Assembly: GCF_001426485.1 (NCBI RefSeq)
Contig: NZ_LMET01000002.1
Span: forward strand, 62,001-126,000
Reading direction: 5' to 3'
Length of the DNA: 64,000 nucleotides
DNA from: Aeromicrobium sp. Root472D3
Lineage (GTDB): Bacteria; Actinomycetota; Actinomycetes; Propionibacteriales; Nocardioidaceae
Shown: positions 37,737-48,031 of the stretch, in pieces
Layout of the letters: each line of letters begins with the position of its first letter
Numbering within the stretch: the first letter of the stretch is position 1
The notes under the pieces: generated by a model
What the model was told of the DNA's origin: nothing
What the model saw: only the letters and a program-made list of their open reading frames with translations
Database searches by the model: none
Translations under genes and position numbers: made by a program

Positions 37737-38557
37737 GGTCGTGGCGGTGGCTCGCGCCGGCGGTCGTGGTCCTGCTCGTCGTGACGGCGTGGCCCGTCGG
37801 TCGCGCCGTGTGGACGTCGCTGCACCGGTCGACGCTGACCAACCCGGACGACCGACGGTTCGTGGGTCTCGACAACTACACCGACCTGCTGTCGAGCCGC
37901 ACGTGGTGGCTGGCGGTCGCCGCGACGCTGACCGTCGTCGTGCTCGTGGTCGCGCTGCAGCTCGTCCTGGGCATGGCGTTCGCCGTCGCGCTGCGCCGTC
38001 TCGGCGTCGCCTGGCCCGTCACGCGGGTGCTCGTGCTGCTGCCGTTCGGGATGCTCGCGATCGTGTCGGCGGTCGTCTGGCGCGACGCCGTGACGACGGG
38101 CTTCGCGGCATCCTGGTTCGACCTCGACGACGTCGGGCCCGTCGGCTCGCTCGTCGCGGTGTCGGCCGGCGAGGTGTGGCGCGGCACGGGCATCACCGCG
38201 GTCATCCTGCTGGCCGGGCTGCTGCGGGTGCCGACGTCGCTGATGGCATCGGCGATCGCCGACGGCGCCACCGCGCGGCAGCGGGTGACGCGGGTCGTCC
38301 TGCCCGCGATGGGACCGGCGATCGCGGTCGCGGTGACGTACCGCGCGCTCGACGCCTTCCGCATCCTCGAGGGGCCGCTCGTCGTCGACCGGCCCGGTGC
38401 CACCTCGACGCGCACGGCGCCGTTCCTGGTCTGGGACACCACATTCTCGTCGTACGAGATCGGGCTCGGGGCGGCGATGTCGATCGTGCTGCTGCTCCTG
38501 GCCGGGCTCATCGCGGCCTTCCTCGTGCCGGTCCTGCGCGTGAGGAGGGTCGTGTGA
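37733..38557 (+). CDS. ABC importer permease 1 (MalF/SugA type)
   Basis: A 274-residue permease with six probable spans. The EAA loop is ASAIADGATARQRVTRVVLPAMGP, which docks the ATPase. DNYTDLLSSRTWWLA is typical of the MalF/UgpA branch. Overlaps the binding protein by four bases (ATGA) and the next permease through GTGTGA. Confidence 0.9.
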   Translation: MRSWRWLAPAVVVLLVVTAWPVGRAVWTSLHRSTLTNPDDRRFVGLDNYTDLLSSRTWWLAVAATLTVVVLVVALQLVLGMAFAVALRRLGVAWPVTRVLVLLPFGMLAIVSAVVWRDAVTTGFAASWFDLDDVGPVGSLVAVSAGEVWRGTGITAVILLAGLLRVPTSLMASAIADGATARQRVTRVVLPAMGPAIAVAVTYRALDAFRILEGPLVVDRPGATSTRTAPFLVWDTTFSSYEIGLGAAMSIVLLLLAGLIAAFLVPVLRVRRVV

Positions 38558-39531
38558 CCCCGTCCGTCCGCTCCCGGCTGTGGGCCTCGGCGACGTCGTT
38601 CGCCCTCGGCTTCGGCATCGGCAACTACGGCGTCCTGATGATCGCGCGTCCCGACCAGTGGTTGTGGATCGCCGTCGCGGTCGTGCTGATGGCGACGGGG
38701 GCAGCGGGCGTCCTGTTCGCCGACACGTCGCGCACCGTCTCGTTCTGGGCGATCCTCGGGGTCGAGCTGTTCACGGTGCTGACGATCGTCCCGCTGCTCT
38801 GGACGTTCACGGTCGCCACGACCCCCGCCGGGACGACGCCGCGGACGGTGCTGCCCCAGGACGTCTCGTGGGCGGCGTTCGACGGCGCGATCTCGTCGGA
38901 CCTCCTGCGCTCGGCCGCCGGCACGTCGCTGCTCGTGGCGCTGCTCGCGACCCTGGTCGCGGTGCCGCTCGCGGTGCCCGCCGCCTACGCCCTGGTGCGC
39001 CTGCCCGTGCGGGGGCGACGTGTCGTCTACGGCTTCGTGGTCGCGACGCTGCTGATGCCGGTCCTCGCCCTCGCGGGCCCGTGGGCCGACCAGCTGATCG
39101 ACCTGGGCGCCTACGGATCGCGCGCGGCGCTCGTGGTCCCGACCCTCGTCGTGACGCTGCCGCTGGCGACCTGGCTGTGCGTCACGGTCATGCGCGACGC
39201 CCCGTGGACGCTGCTCGACGCCGTGCGGGCCGACGGCGCGACCCGCACCCAGGTGCTGCGGCAGTTCGCGGTGCCGCACCTCGCGCCGGGCGTCGTGGCC
39301 GTCGCGCTCCTGGTCTTCGTGGCCGCCTGCAACGACTTCGCGCTCGGCGCCGGGCTCGCCCCCGACCGCCCCGGCCTGCCCCTGCCCGCGACGCTGCTCG
39401 TCGCGTCCCGCGAGCTCGACGGGTCGAGCGCCGTCGCCGCCGCCGGCCTGCTGTGGCTGCTGCTGCCGCTGGCCCTCCTGCTCGTGCTCCCGCGCCGGAT
39501 CAACCACCTCCTCGGAAGGTCCTACCGATGA
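38554..39531 (+). CDS. ABC importer permease 2 (MalG/SugB type)
   Basis: A 325-residue permease starting at GTG 38554. It has about eight hydrophobic spans, two more than usual at the N-terminus. The EAA-like loop is LLDAVRADGATRTQVLRQFAVPHLAPG. It shares the operon with overlaps on both sides and should form the channel together with the previous gene product. Confidence 0.88.
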   Translation: MTPSVRSRLWASATSFALGFGIGNYGVLMIARPDQWLWIAVAVVLMATGAAGVLFADTSRTVSFWAILGVELFTVLTIVPLLWTFTVATTPAGTTPRTVLPQDVSWAAFDGAISSDLLRSAAGTSLLVALLATLVAVPLAVPAAYALVRLPVRGRRVVYGFVVATLLMPVLALAGPWADQLIDLGAYGSRAALVVPTLVVTLPLATWLCVTVMRDAPWTLLDAVRADGATRTQVLRQFAVPHLAPGVVAVALLVFVAACNDFALGAGLAPDRPGLPLPATLLVASRELDGSSAVAAAGLLWLLLPLALLLVLPRRINHLLGRSYR

Positions 39532-40697
39532 CCTCGATCGAACTCCGCCACCTCACGACCGACGGCCCCGCGGGCGGACGACCGCTGCTCGACGACGTCA
39601 ACCTGACGGTGCCGTCCGGGTCGACGCTCGCGATCACGGGCCCGGCTGGTGCGGGCAAGAGCCGTCTGCTGCGCACGATCGTCGGCATCGAGGAGCAGAC
39701 GTCGGGCGACGTGCTGATCGACGACATCGTGGTCAACGCGGTCGATCCGCGAGGTCGCGACATCGCGATGGTCTTCCAGGACTACGCGCTGCACCCGCAC
39801 CTCGACGTCTTCGACAACCTCGCGTTCTCGTCGATCCTGCGCAAGGGGGTCGACAAGGACGCGCTGTCCGACCGCATCCACGAGGTCGCCGAGCTGCTGG
39901 CGTTGACCGACCTCCTCGACGTCCGCCCCGCCGACCTCGACGACCCGCAGCGCCAGCGGGTCGCCCTGGGGCGCGCGCTCGTCCGCGACGCCAACGCGTA
40001 CCTGTTCGACGCCCCGTTCACGGCCCAGTCCGAGCGCGTGCGCACGCACGTCCGGTCGGTCACGGCGCAGTGGCAGCACGAGGCGTCGCGCACGTCGGTC
40101 TTCACGACCAACGACGTCGAGGAGGCGCTCAGCACGGCCGACCGCGTCGCCGTGATGCACCAGGGATTCATTCACCAGGTCGGCACGCCGCGCGACCTGT
40201 ACGACCACCCCGCCGACATGTTCGTCGCCGGATTCCTCGGCTCGCCGCCGATGAACCTCGTCCCGGCCTTCCCGACGGGCCGCCAGCTCGTCATGCCGCT
40301 GGCCACGATGCTGCTCGACGACGACCTCCTCGAGCGCATCGGCGAGCGCTCCGTGGTGGTGGCCGGCATCCGCCCCGAGCACTGCCTCGACGCCACGGGG
40401 CCCGCGGGCAACGGGGTGACCGACCGGGTCGAGTTCACGACGCGCATCGACGACATCGAGTGGCGCGGCAGCTCGCAGTTCGCGTACCTGGGCTACGACA
40501 TCGAGCCCGAGGTCGAGAGCGTGCTGGGCGAGGTCGAGGAGCTCCTCGAGTTCGACCTGTTCCAGAGCTTCCTGGTCGCCCAGCTGCCGGCCGAGAGCCC
40601 GTTGCGCCCGGGCATGTCGATCCGGGTCGTCGTCCCGCGGCAGAAGATCCTCGTGTTCGACCCCGAGACGGGCGAGAACCTGACCCTTCCGCGATGA
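39528..40697 (+). CDS. ABC importer ATPase with degenerate catalytic motifs
   Basis: A 389-residue MalK/SugC-type protein with C-terminal TOBE-like regulatory domains. Walker A is intact (GPAGAGKS, 38-45) and the Q-loop is MVFQDYALHPH. The signature LSGGQ is replaced by LDDPQ (137-141), Walker B reads AYLFDAPF so the catalytic Glu is Ala162, the D-loop is TAQS, and the H-loop His is Asn195 (TTNDVEEA). These are the residues needed for ATP hydrolysis. It is the only ATPase in the operon, so the importer may work poorly, use another ATPase, or have become a regulator. The reading frame itself is clean. Confidence 0.88.
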   Translation: MTSIELRHLTTDGPAGGRPLLDDVNLTVPSGSTLAITGPAGAGKSRLLRTIVGIEEQTSGDVLIDDIVVNAVDPRGRDIAMVFQDYALHPHLDVFDNLAFSSILRKGVDKDALSDRIHEVAELLALTDLLDVRPADLDDPQRQRVALGRALVRDANAYLFDAPFTAQSERVRTHVRSVTAQWQHEASRTSVFTTNDVEEALSTADRVAVMHQGFIHQVGTPRDLYDHPADMFVAGFLGSPPMNLVPAFPTGRQLVMPLATMLLDDDLLERIGERSVVVAGIRPEHCLDATGPAGNGVTDRVEFTTRIDDIEWRGSSQFAYLGYDIEPEVESVLGEVEELLEFDLFQSFLVAQLPAESPLRPGMSIRVVVPRQKILVFDPETGENLTLPR

Positions 40698-42019
40698 CGG
40701 CGACGCGCGCCCAGCACCTGCTCGCCGCCGTCATCGCCCTCGTGACGGGGGCGGCGTACGCCGTCGTGACGCTCGTGCGGTTCGACCACTTCACGATCGC
40801 GTCGTTCGACAACGCGATCTTCGAGCAGGCGGTCAAGAGCTACGCCGGTCCGGGCGCGCCGGTCGTCGACATCAAGGGGCCGGGCTTCAACATCCTGGGC
40901 GACCACTTCTCGCCCGTCACGGCGCTGATCGCCCCGTTCTACCGGCTGTTCCCGTCGGCGCAGACGATCCTGCTGGCGCAGGTGGTGCTGATCGCGGTCT
41001 CGGTGCACGTCATCGCGGTGCTCGCGATGCGGACGGTCGGGACGATCGTGGGGGCGGCGATCGGGCTGGCGTACGCGTTGTCGTTCGGCCTGCAGTCGGC
41101 CGTCGAGGCCGACTTCCACGAGGTCGCGTTCGCCGCGCCGCTCCTGGCACTGGCGGGAGCCGCTTACGTCGACCGGCGCTTCGACCGGGTCGTGCTCTGG
41201 TCGGTGCCGCTGCTGCTCGTCAAGGAGGACCTCGGGCTGACGGTCGCGGTCGTCGGAGGCGTCCTGTGGCTCGCGGGGGAGCGGCGTCGCGGTGCGGCTC
41301 TGGCGGTCGGCGCGGTCGCGGCGACGGCACTGATCCTGCTCGTCATCGTCCCCGGCTTCAACGCCGGAGGAGCGTACGCCTACTCGGGGACGCTAGGCGG
41401 CGATCGCGGGGTGGTGGCGACGCTGCTCGACGCGCCGGGCCGCAAGATCGCGACGGTCGTGCTGACGGTGGCGATCACGGGGTTCGCGGCGCTGGCGTCA
41501 CCGTGGGTGCTGCTGGTGCTGCCGACGTTCGCCTGGCGCTTCGCCGGAGACGTCCCGTTCTACTGGGGCACGGAGTGGCACTACTCGCTCGTGCTGATGC
41601 CGATCGTGTTCGTCGCGATGATCGACGCGATCCGTCGCCGTCCGGCGCTGCGGTGGGCGACGCCGGTGGGGCTCGTGGTCGGCGGCTTCATGATGGTCGG
41701 CTCGCCCGTGGCGGCACTCGCCGACCCGGTGACGTACGACGAGCCGCCGCGCGTCGACAGCGCGCGGACCGTCGTGTCGCTGGTGCCGAAGGGTGCGTCG
41801 GTCGAGGCCGACATCGGCCTGATGGGGCACCTCGTCACCGACCACACCGTCTACTGGCTCGGCACCGTCGGGTCGGCGACGCCCGAGTACGTCCTGTTCG
41901 ACGTCGCCGCGGGCATCGGCTCGCCCAGCGACGTCGCGGCGTACGCCGAGCAGGCCCACGGTGGGACGTACGACGTCATCTACGACGACGACGGCTACGT
42001 CCTGGCCCAGCGCCGCTGA
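40694..42019 (+). CDS. DUF2079 membrane protein
   Basis: A 441-residue polytopic protein with the DUF2079 features FDHFTIASFDNAIFEQAVKS and FNILGDHFSPVTAL near the N-terminus and EADFHEVAFAAPLLA in the middle, about ten spans, and a C-terminal soluble part. The family looks related to membrane glycosyltransferases/mannosyltransferases but activity is unproven. ATGA overlap makes it the last gene of the importer operon, hinting at a shared sugar or cell-envelope function. Confidence 0.88.
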   Translation: MTATRAQHLLAAVIALVTGAAYAVVTLVRFDHFTIASFDNAIFEQAVKSYAGPGAPVVDIKGPGFNILGDHFSPVTALIAPFYRLFPSAQTILLAQVVLIAVSVHVIAVLAMRTVGTIVGAAIGLAYALSFGLQSAVEADFHEVAFAAPLLALAGAAYVDRRFDRVVLWSVPLLLVKEDLGLTVAVVGGVLWLAGERRRGAALAVGAVAATALILLVIVPGFNAGGAYAYSGTLGGDRGVVATLLDAPGRKIATVVLTVAITGFAALASPWVLLVLPTFAWRFAGDVPFYWGTEWHYSLVLMPIVFVAMIDAIRRRPALRWATPVGLVVGGFMMVGSPVAALADPVTYDEPPRVDSARTVVSLVPKGASVEADIGLMGHLVTDHTVYWLGTVGSATPEYVLFDVAAGIGSPSDVAAYAEQAHGGTYDVIYDDDGYVLAQRR

Positions 42020-42020
42020 C

Positions 42021-42115
42021 GCCGAGGAGGGGGTTGTCGCCCTGCGAGGAGAGGGTTACGGCCCTGTGGAAGGGCCGCAACCCCCTCGAGGAGGGGCGGT
42101 AACCCCCTCCTCGGC
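42021..42115. terminator. Long nested inverted repeat between convergent genes
   Basis: A 15-bp perfect outer pair (GCCGAGGAGGGGGTT at 42021-42035 with its complement at 42101-42115) encloses a second hairpin GGTTACGGCCCT / AGGGCCGCAACC. It lies between the convergent stops at 42019 and 42125 and should stop transcription from both sides. Confidence 0.65.
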
Positions 42116-42124
42116 GGGTGGGGG

Positions 42125-43522
42125 CTACGGGTGGGTCATGCTCATGACGTCGAGGGCCTCGTCGAGATCGGACTCGGAGACCTCGCCGCGCTCGACGAAG
42201 CCCATCTCGACGACGACCTGGCGGATCGTCTTCTTCTCCTTGACCGCCGTCTTGGCGACCTTGGCCGCGTTCTCGTAACCGATGTAGCGGTTGAGCGGCG
42301 TGACGACCGACGGCGACGACTCCGCCAGCTCGAGGCAGCGCTCCTCGTTGGCCGTGATGCCGTCGATGCAGCGGTCGGCCAGGACGCGCGAGGCGTTGCC
42401 GAGCAGACGCATCGACTCCAGGATGTTGCGGCCGATCACGGGCAGCATGACGTTGAGCTCGAACGAGCCCGACGCGCCGGCGGTCGCGATGGTCGCGTCG
42501 TTGCCGATGACCTGCGCGGCGACCATGAGCGTGGCCTCGGGCAGGACGGGGTTGACCTTGCCGGGCATGATGCTCGAGCCGGGCTGCAGGTCGGGCAGCG
42601 CGATCTCGCCGAGGCCCGTGCGGGGGCCCGAGCCCATCCAGCGCAGGTCGTTGCAGATCTTGGTCAGGCTCACGGCGATCGTGCGCAGCTGGCCCGACAT
42701 CTCGACCAGCCCGTCGCGTGCGCTCTGGGCCTCGAAGTGGTCGACGGCCTCGGTGATCGGCAGGCCCGTGTTGGCGGCCAGGATCTCGATGACGCGCTGC
42801 GGGAAGCCGATCGGGGTGTTGATGCCGGTGCCGACGGCCGTGCCGCCGAGGGGCACCTCGGCCGTGTGGGGCAGGGCCGACTCGACGCGCGCGATGCCGC
42901 GGCGGATCTGCGCGGCGTAGCCGGCGAACTCCTGGCCCAGCGTGACGGGCGTGGCGTCCATCAGGTGCGTGCGGCCCGACTTCACGACGGACGCGAACTC
43001 GGTGGCCTTGGCCTCGAGCGACGTCGCGAGGTGGTCGAGCGCGGGGATCAGCTCGTGGGTGGCCGAGGCGGTCGCGGCGACGTGGATCGACGTCGGGAAG
43101 ACGTCGTTGGACGACTGCGACGCGTTGACGTGGTCGTTGGGGTGGACGTCCTTGCCGAGCGCCGTGGTGGCGAGGGTCGCGATGACCTCGTTGGTGTTCA
43201 TGTTGCTCGACGTGCCCGACCCGGTCTGGAACACGTCGATCGGGAAGTGCGCGTCGTGCGCGCCCGAGGCGACCTCGTCGGCAGCGGCGACGATCGCGTC
43301 GGCGACGTCCTGGTCGAGGATGCCCAGCTCGGCGTTGGCCGTGGCGCAGGCGGCCTTGATCTGGGCCAGGGCGCGGATCTGCGCCGACTCGATGGGGGTG
43401 CCGGAGATCGGGAAGTTCTCGACGGCCCGCTGGGTCTGCGCGCGCCACAGGGCGTCGACGGGCACGCGGACCTCGCCCATGGTGTCGTGCTCGATGCGGT
43501 ACTCGCTGCTGTGTTCGGTCAT
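42125..43522 (-). CDS. fumC: Fumarate hydratase class II
   Basis: A 465-residue fumarase converting fumarate to malate in the TCA cycle. Visible motifs: [48 protein letters not shown], and the signature [16 protein letters not shown] with the catalytic Ser loop. Length is normal. The ATG at 43522 overlaps the stop of the methyltransferase-like gene (ATGA), which identifies the start and puts both in one operon. Confidence 0.96.
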   Translation of the reverse strand: MTEHSSEYRIEHDTMGEVRVPVDALWRAQTQRAVENFPISGTPIESAQIRALAQIKAACATANAELGILDQDVADAIVAAADEVASGAHDAHFPIDVFQTGSGTSSNMNTNEVIATLATTALGKDVHPNDHVNASQSSNDVFPTSIHVAATASATHELIPALDHLATSLEAKATEFASVVKSGRTHLMDATPVTLGQEFAGYAAQIRRGIARVESALPHTAEVPLGGTAVGTGINTPIGFPQRVIEILAANTGLPITEAVDHFEAQSARDGLVEMSGQLRTIAVSLTKICNDLRWMGSGPRTGLGEIALPDLQPGSSIMPGKVNPVLPEATLMVAAQVIGNDATIATAGASGSFELNVMLPVIGRNILESMRLLGNASRVLADRCIDGITANEERCLELAESSPSVVTPLNRYIGYENAAKVAKTAVKEKKTIRQVVVEMGFVERGEVSESDLDEALDVMSMTHP

Positions 43523-44160
43523 GTCGGCACGATAGCGCTGCGTCGCGGTCGACGTCCGGCGAGGATCCAGTAGCACTCGTCACGTCCCTGCAGCCGGACG
43601 TCGACGGACTCGACCGTCACCTCGTCGAAGTGCGCCTCGAGCAGGGCCCGCACGGCGTCGGAGTCGGCCATCGACCAGATCGCGAGCAGTCCGGTGGTTC
43701 GCAGGCGCGCGGCGCACGTCGCGACGAAGCCCTCGCGGTAGACCGCGGCGTTCTCGTCGTGCACGAGGAAGTCCGGACCGTTGTCGACGTCGAGCAGGAT
43801 CGCGTCGAACGAGGCCCGTGGCTGGGCGGAGACGACGTCGCGCACGTCGCCCACCACGACGTCGAGCCGCGGGTCGTCGAGCAGGTCGGCGCCGGGGATC
43901 GTGCCGTCGCGCATCCGGTCGACGATCTCGCCGTGCAGCTCGGCGACGACGACCCGGTCCACGACGGCCGACGCCAGCAGCTCGCGGGTCGTGAACCCCA
44001 GGCCGAGCCCGCCGACCAGGACGTCGCGTGCCCCGGTGTCGAGCGCCGTGTTGGCCAGGAGACGCTCGGACGTCGTCTCGAGGTCGTCCATCACGAACAC
44101 GCCGTTGACACGCAGCTCCAGGGCGCCGTCGTCGCGCCGGCGCACGATCACCTCGTCCAT
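43519..44160 (-). CDS. Spermidine-synthase-like methyltransferase-fold protein
   Basis: A 213-residue Rossmann protein: [19 protein letters not shown] is the nucleotide/SAM-binding motif, [14 protein letters not shown] the second strand acid, and [16 protein letters not shown] the catalytic loop region. It resembles polyamine aminopropyltransferases without their N-terminal domain. Substrate unknown. It precedes and overlaps fumC. A TAGGGT -10 lies six bases before the ATG. Confidence 0.8.
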   Translation of the reverse strand: MDEVIVRRRDDGALELRVNGVFVMDDLETTSERLLANTALDTGARDVLVGGLGLGFTTRELLASAVVDRVVVAELHGEIVDRMRDGTIPGADLLDDPRLDVVVGDVRDVVSAQPRASFDAILLDVDNGPDFLVHDENAAVYREGFVATCAARLRTTGLLAIWSMADSDAVRALLEAHFDEVTVESVDVRLQGRDECYWILAGRRPRRSAIVPT

Positions 44161-44166
44161 GGCACC

Positions 44167-44172
44167 ACCCTA
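44167..44172 (-). promoter_or_regulatory. -10 element of methyltransferase-fumC operon
   Basis: TAGGGT on the minus strand six bases before the ATG at 44160; leaderless arrangement. Confidence 0.5.
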
Positions 44173-44189
44173 GACACCGGGCGAGCGGC

Positions 44190-45374
44190 TCAGCCGAACG
44201 AGAACGCGTACACCCGCAGGTCGCCGTCGTAGCGGACCGTGAGGGTCTCGGGCCCGAACGGCGCGACGTGGACCTGGCGCGGCTCCGGGTCGCCGTCGAC
44301 GACGATGCGCCGCGTCATCCCGCTCGAGGTCGTGACGGTCAGGGTGCCGCTGCCCCCGACGAGCTGGTACGCGGCCCGGCCGCGGTAGCTGACGCGGGCG
44401 ACGGCCCGGTCACGCGGCACGAGGTACTCGGTGCCGGTCGTCCACAGCCCGCCCAGGCTGAACGTGCCGTCGGGCTGGGCCGTCGACGGCAGGCGGAAGC
44501 GCGTGTCGTCGCCGACGACGGTGTCGGACTCGCTGTCGACGCGCGTCCCGCGGGAGTCGGCGAGGTCGATCTGTCCCGTCGTTCCCGGCTCGGGGTCCTC
44601 GCCGTCGTCGAGCGCGCCGATCGGTGCCGGCAGGGGCGCGTCAAGGTCGCGCTCCTGCAGCAGCTGTCGCAGGAGCCGCTCGGTGCGCTCGGCTCCACCC
44701 TCGCCGAGCGAGATCGCCCGAACCGTGCCGGAGGTGTCGACGAGGTAGGTGGACGGCAGGACCTGGGTGCGGTAGTCGGTCAGGGTCGCGTAGCCCTGGT
44801 CCTGCAGGACGGGGAAGGTGATCGCCAGGTCGTCGAGCGCGCGGGCGAGCCACCGGTCGTCCTTCTCGTAGGCGCGCTCGGGGGAGTGGACGCCGACGAC
44901 CTGCAGACCCGCGTCGGCGTACGCCCGCTGCCACGCCGTGACGTACCGTGCGGCGCGGCGGCAGCTGAGGCACGACCCGGAGAAGAAGTCGACGAGCACG
45001 ACCGATCCGCGCAGGTCGTCGAGGCTCGCCGTGCCGCCGCCGGGCGTGTTGAGCCACGTGCCCTCGCCCAGGGCCGGGGCGGGGCCGCACCGCGCGAGGC
45101 GGTCGCTGCCGGGCGTGCATCGGTCGAGCAATCGGTTGTCGGCGTTCGTCAGGGGGACGAGTCGCGGGGCCTGCGTCGAGGGGGCCGAGGACGGGGTCGC
45201 CGACGACGCCCCGGTCGTCGGCGTGCCCGTCGGGGCCAGCCCGGCCAGGCGCCCGGGGACGTCGAGGGTCGCCGCGGCCACGAGCACCACGGCGACCGCC
45301 AGCGCACCGAGCAGGCGTGGCGAGCGACGCAGCCTGGCGATCAGGTCACGGGGTCCGGGCACGACGTCCAGCAT
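44190..45374 (-). CDS. TlpA-like redoxin with DipZ-type C-terminal domain
   Basis: A 394-residue exported protein: one N-terminal anchor (LLGALAVAVVLVAAATL), a low-complexity Thr/Ser/Pro linker, a redoxin domain with the CLSC active site in FFSGSCLSCRRAARYV and the cis-Pro in QVLPSTYLVD, and a C-terminal beta domain (RFRLPSTAQPDGTFSLGG, then ARVSYRGRAAYQLVGG) as in the soluble end of mycobacterial DipZ. It likely reduces disulfides in exported proteins or cytochromes. The CcdA-type transmembrane part of DipZ is missing, so electrons must come from another protein. Confidence 0.82.
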   Translation of the reverse strand: MLDVVPGPRDLIARLRRSPRLLGALAVAVVLVAAATLDVPGRLAGLAPTGTPTTGASSATPSSAPSTQAPRLVPLTNADNRLLDRCTPGSDRLARCGPAPALGEGTWLNTPGGGTASLDDLRGSVVLVDFFSGSCLSCRRAARYVTAWQRAYADAGLQVVGVHSPERAYEKDDRWLARALDDLAITFPVLQDQGYATLTDYRTQVLPSTYLVDTSGTVRAISLGEGGAERTERLLRQLLQERDLDAPLPAPIGALDDGEDPEPGTTGQIDLADSRGTRVDSESDTVVGDDTRFRLPSTAQPDGTFSLGGLWTTGTEYLVPRDRAVARVSYRGRAAYQLVGGSGTLTVTTSSGMTRRIVVDGDPEPRQVHVAPFGPETLTVRYDGDLRVYAFSFG

Positions 45375-45390
45375 GCCGCCGATCCGTGGC

Positions 45391-46437
45391 TCACGCCCGG
45401 TAGATCGCGACCTCGCTGGCCTTGACCGCGAGGAACACCTCGGTGCCGGGCGCGAGGTCGAGCTCGGCGACGACGGGCGCCGTGACGTCGGCGGCGACCT
45501 CGTCGGTCCGGATGCGCACCTGCGAACCGCGCGGCTCGAGCTCGCGGACCGTCGCGGCGAAGACGTTGCGCGGGCTGCCGCCGGGACGCTCGCGGTGCAC
45601 GCCGACGGCGCCGGGGGAGAAGACCGCGACCGCCGCGACGCCGTCCGGGACCGTCTCGTCGTCGTGGATGCCGGCCACCAGCAGGCCGCCGGCCGTCCGG
45701 ACGCCACCTCCGTCGGTGGTCCCGCGGGCCAGGTTGAGCCCCGCGATGCCGGCGCCGAACGTGCTGCGCGGGCGGGCGAGGACGTCCTTCGTGGGGCCCT
45801 GCTCGACGACGCGGCCGGCCTCCATCACGACGACGTGGTCGGCGAGCAGCAGCGCGTCGAGCACGTCGTGGGTCACGATGACGGCGCTGCGCCCCCGCAG
45901 CACCGTGCGCAGCACCTGCCGCATCGCGGGCACGACGGTGATGTCGAGCGCGGCCATCGGCTCGTCGAGCAGCAGGAGCCGCGGATCGGCCGCGAGGGCC
46001 CGGGCGATCGCGACCCGCTGGGCCTGTCCGCCCGACAGCTCCGACGGCCGACGGCCGGCGAGCTCGGCGGCGTCGACCCGGCCGAGCCACGTGCGGGCCG
46101 TCTCGCGGGCGGCGCCGCGGCGGGCGCCAGCGCTGCGGGGTCCGAAGGCGACGTTGTCGAGCGCGTCGAGGTGCGGGAACAGCAGGGGGTCCTGCGCCAG
46201 CAGGCCCGTGCCGCGCTCGTGCGGTGGCACCCAGGTGCCGGCGGCGACGTCGAACAGTGTCGTGCCGGCGAGCGTCGCGCGTCCGGCATCGGGGCGCAGG
46301 ATGCCCGCGACGACCGAGAGCACGGTCGACTTGCCCGAGCCGTTGGGTCCCAGCAGGGCGACGGTCCGGCCGTCCTCGACGTCGAGCGACACGTCGACGT
46401 CGCGCTCGGCCACGGTGGCGGTGAGCCGCAGGGTCAT
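45391..46437 (-). CDS. modC: Molybdate ABC transporter ATPase
   Basis: A 348-residue ATPase with intact motifs: Walker [10 protein letters not shown]-loop [12 protein letters not shown], signature [15 protein letters not shown], Walker [13 protein letters not shown] and H-loop [17 protein letters not shown]-terminal TOBE/Mop domain (about residues 280-345) would sense molybdate. Overlaps modB by four bases. Confidence 0.93.
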   Translation of the reverse strand: MTLRLTATVAERDVDVSLDVEDGRTVALLGPNGSGKSTVLSVVAGILRPDAGRATLAGTTLFDVAAGTWVPPHERGTGLLAQDPLLFPHLDALDNVAFGPRSAGARRGAARETARTWLGRVDAAELAGRRPSELSGGQAQRVAIARALAADPRLLLLDEPMAALDITVVPAMRQVLRTVLRGRSAVIVTHDVLDALLLADHVVVMEAGRVVEQGPTKDVLARPRSTFGAGIAGLNLARGTTDGGGVRTAGGLLVAGIHDDETVPDGVAAVAVFSPGAVGVHRERPGGSPRNVFAATVRELEPRGSQVRIRTDEVAADVTAPVVAELDLAPGTEVFLAVKASEVAIYRA

Positions 46438-47225
46438 GCCGACACCCCGCGCGTCCCCCGCACCAGGCCGATGACCAGCACCGCCACGACGACCAGCACG
46501 AGCGACAGGGCGACGGCCGCGTCGGGGTTGCTCTCGCGCTGCAGGTAGATCTCGAGCGGCAGGGTGCGCGTGACGCCCTCGAGGCTGCCCGCGAAGGTGA
46601 TCGTGGCACCGAACTCGCCGAGCGCCCGCGCGAACGACAGCACCGCGCCGGCGGCCAGGCCGGGCAGCACGAGCGGCAGCGTGACCCGTCGCAGGACGGT
46701 CGTCGGGCGCGCGCCGAGGGTCGCGGCGACGGTCTCGTAGCGCTGCCCGGCGGTGCGCAGCGTCCCCTCGAGGCTGACGACGAGGAACGGCAGCGACACG
46801 AACGTCTGCGCGATCACGACGGCCGTCGTCGAGAACGCGATCTGCAGGCCCAGCACGTCGATCGTCTCGCCGAGCAGGCCCTTGCGGCCGAACGTGTAGA
46901 GCAGCGCGATGCCGCCGACGACGGGCGGCAGCACGAGCGGCAGCAGCACGAGCGAGCGCAGCAGCCCCTGCCCGCGGAACGACGTCCGGGCCAGCACGAG
47001 CGCCATCGGCACACCGAGCAGGACGCACAGCACCGTCGCGGCGGCCGACGTCCGCAGGCTCAGCAGCAGCGCCTCGCGCGACGAGTCCGACGTGATGAGC
47101 GACCAGAAGCTGCCCCACTGAACGCGCGAGGCGAGCGCGACGAGCGGCAGCACGATGAACAGCGCTCCCGCCGCGGCAGGGACGAGCACCCAGCGGGGGA
47201 GCCCCGACGCGCGTGCGGAGACCAT
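46434..47225 (-). CDS. modB: Molybdate ABC transporter permease
   Basis: A 263-residue permease with six spans, the EAA-type loop [22 protein letters not shown] and the family motif [16 protein letters not shown], diagnostic of molybdate/sulfate permeases. ATG at 47225; 23 bases after modA and four bases overlapping modC. Confidence 0.95.
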   Translation of the reverse strand: MVSARASGLPRWVLVPAAAGALFIVLPLVALASRVQWGSFWSLITSDSSREALLLSLRTSAAATVLCVLLGVPMALVLARTSFRGQGLLRSLVLLPLVLPPVVGGIALLYTFGRKGLLGETIDVLGLQIAFSTTAVVIAQTFVSLPFLVVSLEGTLRTAGQRYETVAATLGARPTTVLRRVTLPLVLPGLAAGAVLSFARALGEFGATITFAGSLEGVTRTLPLEIYLQRESNPDAAVALSLVLVVVAVLVIGLVRGTRGVSA

Positions 47226-47248
47226 GGCAGAGACCCTGGACGTCGGCG

Positions 47249-48031
47249 CTACGGTGCGCCGAAGCCCGCCGCCGTCAGGATCGACCGGCCCTCGGGGCCA
47301 GTGACGTAGGCGGTGAACGCCTTCGCCACGTCGGGGTTCCTGCTCCCGGCGAGCGCGGCGATCGGGTAGGTGTTGACGACGTCGGCCGACTCGGGGATCG
47401 GCACGCCGGCGACCTTGTCTCCCGCCCCCCTGACGTCGGTGACGTAGACCAGGCCTGCGTCGGCCTCGCCCGAGATGACCTTGCCGAGGACGTCGGTGAC
47501 CGACTGCTCCTCGCTGACGGGCCGGATGTCGAGGCCCGCGGCCTTCTCGACGCCGGCCGCCGCGGCACCGCACGGCACCTCGGCGGCGCACACGACGACC
47601 GTGACGTCGGGATCGGCCAGGTCGTCGAGCGAGTCGACGTCTGCGGGGTTGTCGGGCGGGGTCGCGATCTCGAGAGTGTTGGTGGCGAAGTCGGCGGGCG
47701 TCCCCTCGACGAGGTCGTCGGCTGTGGCCTTGTCCATGTTCGCGGTGTCGGCGGACGCGAAAACGTCGGCCGGGGCGCCCTGCTGGATCTGTGCGACGAG
47801 GTCGGCCGATCCGGCGAAGCTGAACGTCACCGAGACGCCCGGGTTGGCCTTCTCGAACGCGGCGCCGATCTCGGTGAACGAGCTCTTGAGCGATGCGGCC
47901 GCGTAGACCGTCAGGGTCGTCTCGCGCGGGCCGTCGGACGACGAGCCCGCCGCGGCGTCGTCGGACGAGCCACAGGCCGCGACGGACGTGAGCAGCAAGG
48001 CCGCGGCGGCCGTGCCGATGAGGCGCTTCAT
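47249..48031 (-). CDS. modA: Molybdate-binding lipoprotein
   Basis: A 260-residue lipoprotein (lipobox SVAACGSS) with ModA ligand motifs [45 protein letters not shown] and GLVYVTDV. It captures molybdate or tungstate outside the membrane. Its ATG overlaps the stop of the MerR-TOBE regulator (ATGA). Confidence 0.95.
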   Translation of the reverse strand: MKRLIGTAAAALLLTSVAACGSSDDAAAGSSSDGPRETTLTVYAAASLKSSFTEIGAAFEKANPGVSVTFSFAGSADLVAQIQQGAPADVFASADTANMDKATADDLVEGTPADFATNTLEIATPPDNPADVDSLDDLADPDVTVVVCAAEVPCGAAAAGVEKAAGLDIRPVSEEQSVTDVLGKVISGEADAGLVYVTDVRGAGDKVAGVPIPESADVVNTYPIAALAGSRNPDVAKAFTAYVTGPEGRSILTAAGFGAP

